Below are positions 56,033 to 64,000 of a stretch of 64,000 bases of DNA, piece after piece (within the stretch, counting starts at the first letter, position 1; each line of letters opens with the position of its first letter). The position numbers were made by a program, and so were the translations under genes. A model generated the notes under the pieces. It was given only the letters and a program-made list of their open reading frames with translations. It did no database searches and was not told the DNA's origin. Source of the stretch: Letharia columbiana (taxonomy: Eukaryota > Ascomycota > Lecanoromycetes > Lecanorales > Parmeliaceae); contig NW_023501075.1 of NCBI RefSeq assembly GCF_014066305.1, positions 1-64,000 of the forward strand. The letters are read 5' to 3'.

Positions 56033-57109
56033 CTATATGTCCATGCTACCCGACGGGTCCACCACTATAGCCTGACCAGAGACAGCAAAAACAGTAGAGC
56101 TCGTCGTATTTGGACGTTCATCATCAGCGTGGATTGGATCTGGTAACGTTGTATTCTCTAGTGGTCTACGCCTTGGCTCCGAGAGGTCTGGGAAATCTCG
56201 ACATTGGCCGTAGATACCTATACTCAACACTCAGTTGTGTCTCATGCAAAGCCAGCTTCACGTGAGAGGGAGTGTGAGGCCGATAAGGCTTACTAGCAGT
56301 ATAGTAAACATAATTACTCGGGTTCTCGACCATCTGCCTTGACCCCAACCTCACGCATTTATTCACATCCGTCGCAAAGATGCCCGAAGATCCCGTCGTG
56401 GCGTAAATGTAATACCTTAGTATGCCCTCCAACAGAGCCCAGACCTTGAACTTCGCAAAGTCCAGCCCCATGCCCCGGAATCGATTGATGGAAGTATTGA
56501 CCGTCAGGCAAGTGTCCGCTGGGGGCGAGTCCGGGACCCCGCTCGAGAAGAGATAGGGGCATACGACGATGTAAGGCGTGCCGCCGATTGCGATAAAATT
56601 ATTGTAGGGATCCAGCAGGCATTGGTAATAGTAGTCTATCCCGCCGCGCTTGCCGACGATTTGCCCGACGCCTGTCGCGCAGATGAAAAGCGGCGAGCCT
56701 GTCTGATGGAAAGGTTGCTCGGGTGGGTAGAGAGAGACGCCGGTGGTCACGTTCGTAAGGAGCTGTCTCACGTACGGGGCGTTGGTTGCGGAGTGGAAGA
56801 AGGTGCGGAAGGCTGGGCTAGGGGAACTGATGGGGAGGGAGGAGTCCCGGATCGAGGGTTGTAGGATTGCCCAGAGGGTTTCGAGGAGGTTGACGAGACC
56901 TGCCGCGTCACGGTTGCCGCAGTTGGCGATGGTGTAGCGGCCGCTGCGGGTGATGTCGAAGCTTCCTGAAATGGATGGTCAGTCGTCGGTGCTGGTTAGT
57001 GTGCTACTATAGCACTTGAGGTTGACACACCTTGGCGTTTCTGTAGGAGGATGTGTGATCCGGATACGAGGATGAATACGCTGAAATGTACGAAGATGGT
57101 AAATAACAT
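56033..57109 (-). CDS. Secreted protein resembling fungal metallopeptidase-like proteins, no HExxH seen (311 aa)
   Basis: Exons 57031-57109, 56294-56965 and 56033-56217. Exon 1 is almost entirely a signal peptide (MLFTIFVHFSVFILVSG...) ending in Lys-Arg. The body begins SFDITRSGRYTIANCGNRDA, contains paired cysteines (YYYQCLLDPYNN, IVVCPYLFSSG, ADTCLTVNTSINRF, VNKCVRLGSR, IYGQCRDFPDL across the last junction) and the segment FAKFKVWALLEGILRYYIYA, where a HExxH-type zinc helix would sit in deuterolysin-like peptidases. Here neither His is present. The ending NPSNYVYYTA then SIYGQCRDFPDL resembles the closing motif of that group. An inactive or diverged peptidase-like secreted protein is my inference. 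Confidence 0.6.
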
Positions 57110-57493
57110 TGTCGATGGTCACGCGATACAGAGAGAACAAGCATCAGACAGTCCCAAAAGTTTGATTTTTCTAAATCCAAACACTAATATCTCAAGTGTG
57201 TTTGTCGCAAAAGGCGCGACTGACATTGCGGAAGATTGTAGATATCCAAGCGCCGGGGCTCTTTAGCGAGCGAGCAGAGCGTGAGAGCTCAATCAATTGG
57301 CCCTAGTACACATGAGTGTTTCAATTGATCTCGATTTGTTTCATGCATCGCATACCCTACGGGTCCGGCCCCCCAACCAAGTTGACCCCTCTCCGAAGTG
57401 TACCACGAGTATGGAAACCACTGCGATCCACAAGTGGCACTGGTTTTGGGGCTGTAGAGGCTTCGACGTGGGGTAAGTAACAGCGGAAGACCG
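57110..57493. other. Intergenic, no feature seen
   Basis: Upstream of the secreted protein, downstream of the F-box-like gene. No gene or repeat recognised. Confidence 0.4.
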
Positions 57494-58558
57494 TCACTGC
57501 AGGTCAGTTGACCCTCCATCATGGATGGAGTGAGAGTCTAGTTGAGATAGGCCACTGGTAGCTTGAACAACTCGAGTTGGGAAGGGAAGTCTAGTCGAGG
57601 TCGGCGGCATTTGATGACTCGGATGTCTCAAATTGGGAAGGACAAATGGTGGCCATAGATAACGCGAGTATCCCAAATTGGGACGTAATACTGCCGTATA
57701 TCGGAGCCTTTCTGTGGCTTTCATAAGCTCCTGAGTGTAGCTTCTGAACCCTCTGCGAATTACCCAATATCTGGAGGGCATGCTCCAAGGTATCATTTCC
57801 CACGCTAGCACCTCCATGCGTATATCAGGGCGTTTTACCTGCAGTCTCTCGAAATATGGGGAGATCGATAGCCATTGGTCTTTTGTTGGCTGAAAAACAT
57901 CACACGGATTAGGTATCCTCCAGTCTAAGGTAAGTCTCCGCAGGCCAGAGAATCCCTGCAATTGGTCACAGACCATGGTTGTAATGTCCTTCCAATTTGT
58001 CCATAGGAATCCTAGAATGTCGGCCTGGTCGTGTCCGTCCCAGTTTGCCTGGAGTACAATATTTGTTATCCTGTGAATGTAGCTCATGTTCTGTATAACC
58101 GGAGTGGGGAATCCTGACAGCAAACATCCGTCCAAGAAAGAAGCATGGCGTGGAGCAATCATGAAGGAAAATTTGCAGCTTTGGTAGAGGATATAGGATG
58201 CTTCCCGGTAGACTTGACGATTGGACAGCAGAAGGTTGGTAAAAGAACTTGCCCCAAGGCGTCCTGTTGCTACTGAATGACCCATTCTATCCTCATGCCG
58301 ACGCTGCATCACTTGCATCCACCTCGTTAGTATGAGATTGGGAAGGGCGTGGTCAAGGGCATGGCGGTAGATGACGTCGCGTATTTCTCCAGGAATTTCC
58401 ATGAGAGGAGAACGGTGTTCTTCTTGTTTGCCAGTCGAGAAAAGCTCCATGTCGCTCTCGCTCCAGCAACTTGAGCTGGACAAACGGTGTTCTTCTTGTT
58501 TGCCAGTCGAGAAAAGCTCCATGTCGCTCTCGCTCCACCCTCTTAAGCTGGACATCAT
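57494..58558 (-). CDS. F-box-like/2EXR-type protein with a duplicated N-terminal module (354 aa)
   Basis: Single exon. The N-terminus is an exact 18-residue repeat, WSESDMELFSTGKQEEHR, present twice at a 24-residue period. An LPxEIR-type motif follows (PLMEIPGEIRDVIYRHALDH), as at the start of the many fungal F-box-like proteins that bind Skp1 or act as orphan adaptors. Next come a helical domain with LLLSNRQVYREASYILYQSC (the usual LxxNRQVxxEAxxxLY signature), IHRITNIVLQANWDGHDQAD and a leucine-rich stretch (LQGFSGLRRLTLDWRIPNPC). The C-terminal third is basic and Pro-rich. It is probably cytosolic or nuclear; substrates unknown. A paralogue lies next to it at 58894. Confidence 0.75.
   Translation of the reverse strand: MMSSLRGWSESDMELFSTGKQEEHRLSSSSCWSESDMELFSTGKQEEHRSPLMEIPGEIRDVIYRHALDHALPNLILTRWMQVMQRRHEDRMGHSVATGRLGASSFTNLLLSNRQVYREASYILYQSCKFSFMIAPRHASFLDGCLLSGFPTPVIQNMSYIHRITNIVLQANWDGHDQADILGFLWTNWKDITTMVCDQLQGFSGLRRLTLDWRIPNPCDVFQPTKDQWLSISPYFERLQVKRPDIRMEVLAWEMIPWSMPSRYWVIRRGFRSYTQELMKATERLRYTAVLRPNLGYSRYLWPPFVLPNLRHPSHQMPPTSTRLPFPTRVVQATSGLSQLDSHSIHDGGSTDLQ
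58412..58555. repeat. 72-bp tandem duplication inside the F-box-like gene
   Basis: Two adjacent 72-bp copies (58412-58483 and 58484-58555) are identical over most of their length and diverge only in the last 20 bp. The duplication keeps frame and creates the doubled 24-residue module. High identity suggests a recent event. Confidence 0.9.
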
Positions 58559-58893
58559 CTATGCTTTCTACCTGTGGTCTCAGGAGTCCGCGCAAGGAGA
58601 GATGCGGACCTTGCGCGGGCTTTCAAAAGTACCGAGGAAAATGCAAGAAAACTTGAGGGAGAGATGAACTGCAAAGATTGCATTCAAGCTTTTCCGACAC
58701 TGCGGGAGCGCAAGTTTTCAAAGCTTGGTCTTTTGCCACAGGTTGCAGATTTTTTTTTCTCTTGGCCAGTTCTAGAATTTTCGAGACCGTAATTCGGTTT
58801 CCTTGGTCTTCGCAGTTGGAATGGATGTGATCTGGAATGGTCAACACGGAGAAAAAAATGTGGCTTCAAGTCTTTCACTTTAATGACTGGTTT
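58559..58893. other. Short intergenic spacer
   Basis: Promoter side of the first F-box-like gene and 3' end of the second; T run at about 58750-58757. No gene seen. Confidence 0.4.
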
Positions 58894-59631
58894 CTAACTC
58901 TCTGTCATCATATTGGGATGCTTCCCATTTCTCCTGAGCTCTGACAAGTAGTCCTGCAGTTTGACATAGGCTTCCAAGTCATCAGGGTTGTCTCCAGTTT
59001 CACTATTGCTCGGTTGCTGTGTAGCTTCAACAGTGATCTGCACACCGGGTAAATCCGCCTGCAGCTGTTCTAGAGGTTCCAGTATGAAGGTTGCCAGATC
59101 AACCCTGGGCCTAGACTTCAATATTCCGCCCTTGTTCCATCTAACCGTGAGAGTCTGCAGACATTGGAAAGCCCTCAGGTGCTCACAAACGTACTCCAGA
59201 AGCGGGACCAAGCGCATACTCATCGCCATAGCAGAGGTAATGCTCCGCCGTTCCCCCCATACAAGGTCAATATCGATATGTCTGATGCTGCTTGCCATTC
59301 TCACAGACATACGTTCCGTCTGATCTAGTTCCCAGATGATTGAGGACTCGAGGGCCACGCAAGTAACTCTGCCGGGGTTGATCGAGATGAGAAAATGACT
59401 GTATCGATAAAGGACGTAGGAAATCTCTTCATGGACCTGTTTGTTGATGAGGAAGAGGGCGATTGGGGGCTTTTGCACGTCTTTAGCTTCGAAGATCATC
59501 TCTAATGGAAATTGGCGAGGACGGATGGTGTAAGGCATGACGAAGCGGTAGACGCAATGCCGTACCTCTGATGGGAGGTTGAGAAAAGGAAACTGATAGC
59601 CATCGTCGTGATTTTTGGGTGCAGAGACCAT
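58894..59631 (-). CDS. F-box-like/2EXR-type protein (245 aa)
   Basis: Single exon; ATG 59631 has an ACCATGG context, and the open frame above it lacks ATG. Near the start: FPFLNLPSEVRHCVYRFVMP, the LPxEVR helix of fungal F-box-like proteins, then IALFLINKQVHEEISYVLYR with the NKQVHEE signature, SSIRHIDIDLVWGERRSITS, and a Leu-rich part (YVCEHLRAFQCLQTLTVRWN). The acidic end (DNPDDLEAYVKLQDYLSELR) is probably helical. It shares architecture and strand with the 354-residue gene at 57494-58558 and is likely an old tandem paralogue. Substrate-binding or regulatory role unknown. Confidence 0.75.
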   Translation of the reverse strand: MVSAPKNHDDGYQFPFLNLPSEVRHCVYRFVMPYTIRPRQFPLEMIFEAKDVQKPPIALFLINKQVHEEISYVLYRYSHFLISINPGRVTCVALESSIIWELDQTERMSVRMASSIRHIDIDLVWGERRSITSAMAMSMRLVPLLEYVCEHLRAFQCLQTLTVRWNKGGILKSRPRVDLATFILEPLEQLQADLPGVQITVEATQQPSNSETGDNPDDLEAYVKLQDYLSELRRNGKHPNMMTES

Positions 59632-59999
59632 GGTCCTGGCTCTTGCTTCGAAATGCAACACTTTATTGCTCGAGGCCAGGCTGGGAAATGTCCGACGGAA
59701 CGACTGTTTCTGGTTCCTGTTGAAAAGTGGGTGATTAGAAGAATGTTATTAGCTTGCAGTATTATAAGATAGGACTCGGTGGGGTAATACAAAAAAGAAT
59801 GTCGGGCTTGGCTGGTGGCGACAGCGTGGCCCTGGAAATCAGTGGAGTTGAGGAAGAGAATTAATGTCAAAGCGCTGGCCGACTAATTTCAACATGATTC
59901 ATTCAACCATCTAGCAAGCATGCATATTCGAGCCGCTGAATGGCAAAATTACGCCTACGCTAGCTAATCTCGCCAGTCCGTAGAAGTCTTCGTTTTACT
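59632..59999. other. Short intergenic spacer
   Basis: Upstream of the F-box-like gene and 3' of RPS19, both minus. No feature seen. Confidence 0.4.
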
Positions 60000-60884
60000 C
60001 TACTCCTCATCCTCCTCATCTGACTCCTCAAGCGTAGTTTGAGCGATCCCTGTGGCAAATTATTCAAGTCAGCAAATACGCGCCAAAATGAACCTTATCC
60101 ATCGCGACAGGATGTTGACTCACGGTCTAAATCCCTCTGCCCACTCTGCGTGATCCTCCTTCCTCCCCTCTCCTCATCCTTCTCCAACACACCGATATTC
60201 TCCAACGCCTGCATCACTTTGCGGTCCACTGATCCACTAGCGTCGACATGGTGAGAGGGTCTTGAGCCACGATTCTTGGTGCTGCCGTGAACTTTTCGCA
60301 TGCGGCCGACACCGACGGTTTTGCGGAGGTAGATGTGGCGGGCGACGGCTGCGGCGCGGGTGTAGAACCTACGATATACGTGTTAAAGGAAGGTCGAAAA
60401 TTCGTGGGGGTAAGGTTTTAGGATGTAGAGTAGGGTGCTGAGGAAGGAAGAGGGCATACCAGTCGATTGATTGGGGTGGGAGTTCTTTGGAAGGAGAAGT
60501 TTTGACGGTGTCGACCCAACCTGGGCGCAGAGATCCTGGTCAGCTAATGATCTGTGTTGGATTTGAGTAGAGGTGTAGGCGTAGCCGTGGCAGCCCGCTC
60601 CATCGCTGAAGACGTACCGGGAATAGGCAGCTTTCCTTGTCGCTTCAGGAAAGCGGAGTAGGCGGTGATAAATTGCTGTGCCTGTCGTCACCCAGAGTAT
60701 GTCAGCCATCTCCGTCTGCATACTTTCCAGATCACTCCACCGCTTCTTTGAATCTCGTCCATGCAACCTTCCCCAGGCTGATCGTTGTTGCTCTTGTGCC
60801 CGATCTCGCACTTCGCGCTCTATTTTAGGAGAGGTAGAGGAAACTACTCACGTCGACATCGCGGACACTAACACCCCCCGTCAT
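60000..60884 (-). CDS. RPS19: 40S ribosomal protein S19 (eS19), 5 exons
   Basis: Component of the small ribosomal subunit head, needed for late 18S rRNA processing. Exons 60852-60884, 60681-60618, 60520-60460, 60368-60124 and 60049-60000 (each written downward on the minus strand) join to 150 aa. Sequence order: MTGGVSVRDVDAQQFITAYS, FLKRQGKLPIPGWVDTVKTS, ELPPQSIDWFYTRAAAVARH, IYLRKTVGVGRMRKVHGSTK, NRGSRPSHHVDASGSVDRKV, MQALENIGVLEKDEERGGRR, ITQSGQRDLDRIAQ and an acidic tail ending EEDEE. This matches eS19 throughout, including the WFYTRAA and KVYGG-like (KVHGSTKNRGSRP) RNA-binding loops. All donors and acceptors are canonical. Early short exons are normal for fungal ribosomal genes. Single-frame views show only fragments. 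Confidence 0.96.
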
Positions 60885-61229
60885 GATTGCGGTACCGACG
60901 AGTCTCAGTAATCAAGAGTCGGCGTTTGTTGTTACTAGGAGTTCGTCGTCTTGTTGCTATTGTCAATCTTGAATTTCGGCGATGTGGAGGCTCGCTTAAG
61001 AGAACCGCTAGTGCAGCCCTATGGAACTTCATTTCTTGGCGGAGCAGCAGCACGTTCCGGCCATACCATTGGGAATGTAGAGGATTTAGTTGGGTAAATT
61101 CTCTTTTACATTTGATTGGTGCAAGCTCTAGCAGCGTTCCTATTGATGCCATATGATATATGTACATCCAAATAGCTCCATCTGGTCACCGTACCCTTTG
61201 CGAATAATCTTTTTTTTAGTCCGTCTCCC
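60885..61229. other. Intergenic: RPS19 promoter
   Basis: 345 bp upstream of RPS19 and 3' of the dehydratase; T run near 61209-61216. No other feature seen. Confidence 0.4.
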
Positions 61230-63281
61230 TCAGAAGGCATCCGTCAATGCACCATGGCTTGCATCTCCCACCAGAGCCTCGTATTTTGCCAAAACTCCTC
61301 TTGTGACAGTCCTCTTAGGCCTCTTCCACTTTGACAGCCTCTCTTTGATCTCCTCCTCGCTAACGTCCATGTTCAGCTCGTTCGTCTCCACACTGATTGT
61401 GACAACATCTCCGTCCTGCACAACCGCAATAGGGCCACCAACAGCTGCCTCGGGTACGACATGTCCCACGATGAAACCGTGGCTTGCTCCTGAGTATCGA
61501 CCATCCGTCACTAGGGCTATATTATTAAGCTTGGCGCCCATTATCGCTGCCGAAGATTTCAGTTGTTCTGGCATCCCTGGTCCACCTTTTGGACCCTCGT
61601 AGCGTACAATCAGAACCAGATTGGGACTGTGAGGGATAAGACCCTTGTTGAGAGCGATGTCCAATTCGCGTTCTTTATCAAAGACGCGAGCAATACCTGT
61701 GAATCTGGTGCCTTCTTTGCCCGTGATCTTGGCTACCGCACCCCCAGGGGCGAGATTGCCTCGAAGGATTTGTAGATGACCTGTTGATTTGATGGGGTCT
61801 GACAGAGGTCGAATGATGACTTGGTCTTGCTGGAGAGAGGGGAAGGAGGCCACGTTCTCGGCCAAAGTTTTGCCAGTAATGGTAGGAATATTTCCCTCCA
61901 AAAGACCGGCTGCAATCAGTAGCTTCTGTACGGAGGGAACACCGCCTACTTCATAGAGATCCGCCATGTAATATTTCCCACTAGGAGCCAGATCTGCAAT
62001 GAAAGGGATCTTATTGCTGACACGCTGAATATCATCAAGGGCGAGATCCACGCCGGCCGTGGCAGCCATGGCGAGAAAATGCACGACACCATTTGTGCTA
62101 CCACCAAGCGCCATAGTCATGACAAGAGCGTTCTCGAAGGAGCATTTGGTGAGGAGGTCAAGGGGTTTGATGTCTTTCTCCATGCAGGTTCTGATTGCGT
62201 CTGCAGCCTTGACGCATTCTCGCATCTTCGCAGGAGAAGTGGCAGGGGTGGATGACGATCCTGGAAGTGTGAGGCCCATAGATTCGATGGCGGTAGCCAT
62301 GGTATTCGCAGTATACATCCCTCCACAAGCACCTGCCCCAGGACACGCATGCTGCTCAATGTCGTCCATAATCTCATCCTTGGTCTTTGTCAAGTCTCCG
62401 CCATCTTCTGGTTGCTTTAGAGTATTGTAATTGTATGCTCCAGATGCTTCATAGCAGGTCGAGATGTTGATGGGCTTTCGGAGGAGATTGCTGTACCCGA
62501 CGGCGATGGTGCCACCGTAGATCATGATGGAAGGTCTGTTGTGTCTGGCCATAGCCATGACAACGCCAGGCATATTTTTGTCGCAGCCGGGCAGAGTAAT
62601 GCAAGCGTCATGATGTTGTGCGCACGTGACCGTCTCGATACTGTCTGCAATGATCTCTCTGGTCTGAAGAGAAAATCGCATTCCTGCGAGTGTCAGCACT
62701 GAGTTGGACACTGCATTGTTTAGATTCGTACCCTCGCCACCCATCGTGATAGCATCAGAGACCCCGATAGTGTTGTATTGCCATGCCAGCATACCTTGCT
62801 TTTGAACCGAATTTTTGACAATCTTGCCCAGGTCAAGCACTAAAATCAATACACAGTTAAAGACCTATCGATGGCCCTTGGGGTTTGCTTAGAGTCTCGT
62901 AAAAGGCAGACTTACGATGCATACTGAGTCAGTGTGTCAACTACGGCAAAGCATTCAAAAAGACCTGGATCTCTTACTTGCATGGATTACCCTCCCACCA
63001 CACTGCAGCCACGCCAACATGCGGGCTATTCTTCATCGACTCTCGGTCAGGTACACCTGCGGCGTACAGCATTGCCTGTACGGAGATGAGCCGGGGTTCT
63101 TTTTATTCTATAGGCCGAAGCTGACCTGCGCTCCTGGAAAATCATGGTCTTTGGTGATGGTAGAGGAATATCGATTCAACCTTAGCTTGCCATCTCGGAT
63201 GACTCCGTTGGGAAGATGAGGGAAGTCGAGGAACCGTGGCTCCTCAACCACTCGCTGCTTTTCCTGGTTTGATGGATCCAT
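61230..63281 (-). CDS. Dihydroxy-acid dehydratase (IlvD/Edd family), 4 exons incl. an 8-nt exon
   Basis: Iron-sulfur dehydratase; the canonical member makes 2-keto acids in valine/isoleucine synthesis. Exons 63281-63126, 63075-62978, 62923-62916 and 62839-61230 (downward) give 623 aa. Exon 3 is TATGCATC and supplies the end of Asn plus Met-His and the first base of Leu in NPCNMHLL. Cluster ligands: Cys84 (WWEGNPCNMH), Cys173 (TLPGCDKNMPG) and Cys259 (GAGACGGMYTANTMA). Further marks: LTLPGSSSTPATSPAKMREC, ALGGSTNGVVHFLAMA, and GGPGMPEQLKSSAAIMG with LVTDGRYSGASHGFIVGHVV near the end. The N-terminus (MDPSNQEKQRVVEEPRFLDF) is acidic and does not look like a mitochondrial presequence, unlike canonical Ilv3, so this may be a cytosolic paralogue. 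Confidence 0.93.
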
Positions 63282-64000
63282 TATGCGAAAATTGAAGAAG
63301 GGAATCGACTAGGAGGGAATAAGACGAGAAGTCGGACTTCTGAGAGACGGCACCAGGTTTCTTTGTATATGAGAGACGAAGCGTCACTTTGTCCAAAATG
63401 GACGCTTGCATTAGACATTCCGCTGGCGTGGCATGATTGAAGCGGTTATAGAAATCCGTGACAAGGGAAGAAGTAGAATGTAAGAAGTTAGAGTTGAAGC
63501 TTTGGGCCTTTCCCGCGATGGTCTCGTCTACTCCACAATTCAGCTGCCGGTACTCCACCACTCTGGCCTGAATGAATGGACCAGCTGGAATAGTGGCGAA
63601 AGAAGACCCTTTCGAATTGTCAACGGCTGTCAGAGATAGAGAGGTTGACATAGTTCGTCCCACAGAGGCAATGAGTATCATCGCCACCCAGTCTAGGTCT
63701 TCACTGTTGCATAAGTTTCTAAGCCATGGCGGCTGGTGGAGGCGATTGAGACGCCAGCAAAATGGGAACGAGGAGACGACCCGCCCCGAACGAAGCTTGA
63801 TCCAGGCCGTTGGAATCCGGCGTTGCTCTTTTCCACACCACTGCTTCTCCATCATGAAATGCTAAATCTGCGCACGAGCAACAGATGCAACTTGCTCAAT
63901 CAATACTTTAATGTCTTGCTTGCAGAAGAAGAAGATAACTTGAGATAACCTTGACTCAACGTCTTATCCGTTCAATTGGGCACAGGATTCCGTGAAGGGA
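63282..64000. other. Upstream region of the dehydratase, window end
   Basis: A minus-strand open frame (63244-63855) overlaps the dehydratase start and has no domain; it is probably 5' leader or chance. Nothing else seen before the edge. Confidence 0.35.

Noticed and set aside
1..64000. CRISPR array, rRNA or complete transposon
   Set aside because: No spaced direct repeats of CRISPR type, no rRNA-like conserved blocks and no transposase or reverse-transcriptase frame were found.

Overview
The window looks like nuclear DNA of a filamentous ascomycete (Pezizomycotina; Dothideomycetes is my best guess, from gene style rather than a marker). Most genes carry short introns of about 44-100 nt with GT donors, CTGAC/CTAAC-like branch sites and AG acceptors. 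Genes lie on both strands without operons, promoters are CT-rich, and the families are typical of moulds: CRH-type GH16, GH5_9 exoglucanase, GH114, KRE9-like GPI protein, NCS1 permease, BTB/POZ and F-box-like LPxEIR proteins. I see no rRNA, tRNA or CRISPR array.

Layout. 0-10 kb: aldo-keto reductase with an 11-nt exon, a 54-residue secreted cysteine-rich protein revealed only after splicing, a salicylaldehyde-dehydrogenase-like ALDH, an unknown 210-residue protein and a secreted exo-beta-1,3-glucanase. 10-21 kb: a 1014-residue coiled-coil protein, an O-methyltransferase, a glutathione S-transferase, a small single-pass membrane protein, a GPI-anchored KRE9-like wall protein and the complex I assembly factor NDUFAF3. 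21-27 kb: NCS1 permease, a GH114 enzyme with a frame break, and a PHO8-like alkaline phosphatase. 27-34 kb: three genes whose proteins begin Met-Cys and have a second Cys-Gly-His/Cys about ten residues on, around a gene-poor purine-rich stretch. 34-40 kb: a CRH-like GH16 transglycosylase, a flavin-reductase-like pseudogene with one in-frame TAG, a short AT-rich element with inverted ends, and an Ada-type protein with an AraC helix-turn-helix. 40-48 kb: long simple-sequence DNA and two Myb/SANT genes. 49-53 kb: three BTB/POZ copies (two broken, one intact), a 72-bp minisatellite and a 51-residue membrane protein. 56-64 kb: a secreted peptidase-like protein, two F-box-like paralogues, ribosomal protein S19 and a dihydroxy-acid dehydratase with an 8-nt exon.

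How they fit together. There is no shared pathway and no biosynthetic backbone gene. A cell-wall theme recurs (GH5, GH16, KRE9-like, perhaps GH114), next to housekeeping genes (RPS19, NDUFAF3, alkaline phosphatase). The stretches 27-34 kb and 49-59 kb behave like accessory DNA, with local paralogues, pseudogenes and repeats.

Limits. Gene models were spliced by eye from frame, splice signals and recalled family conservation; no database, RNA-seq or alignment was used.
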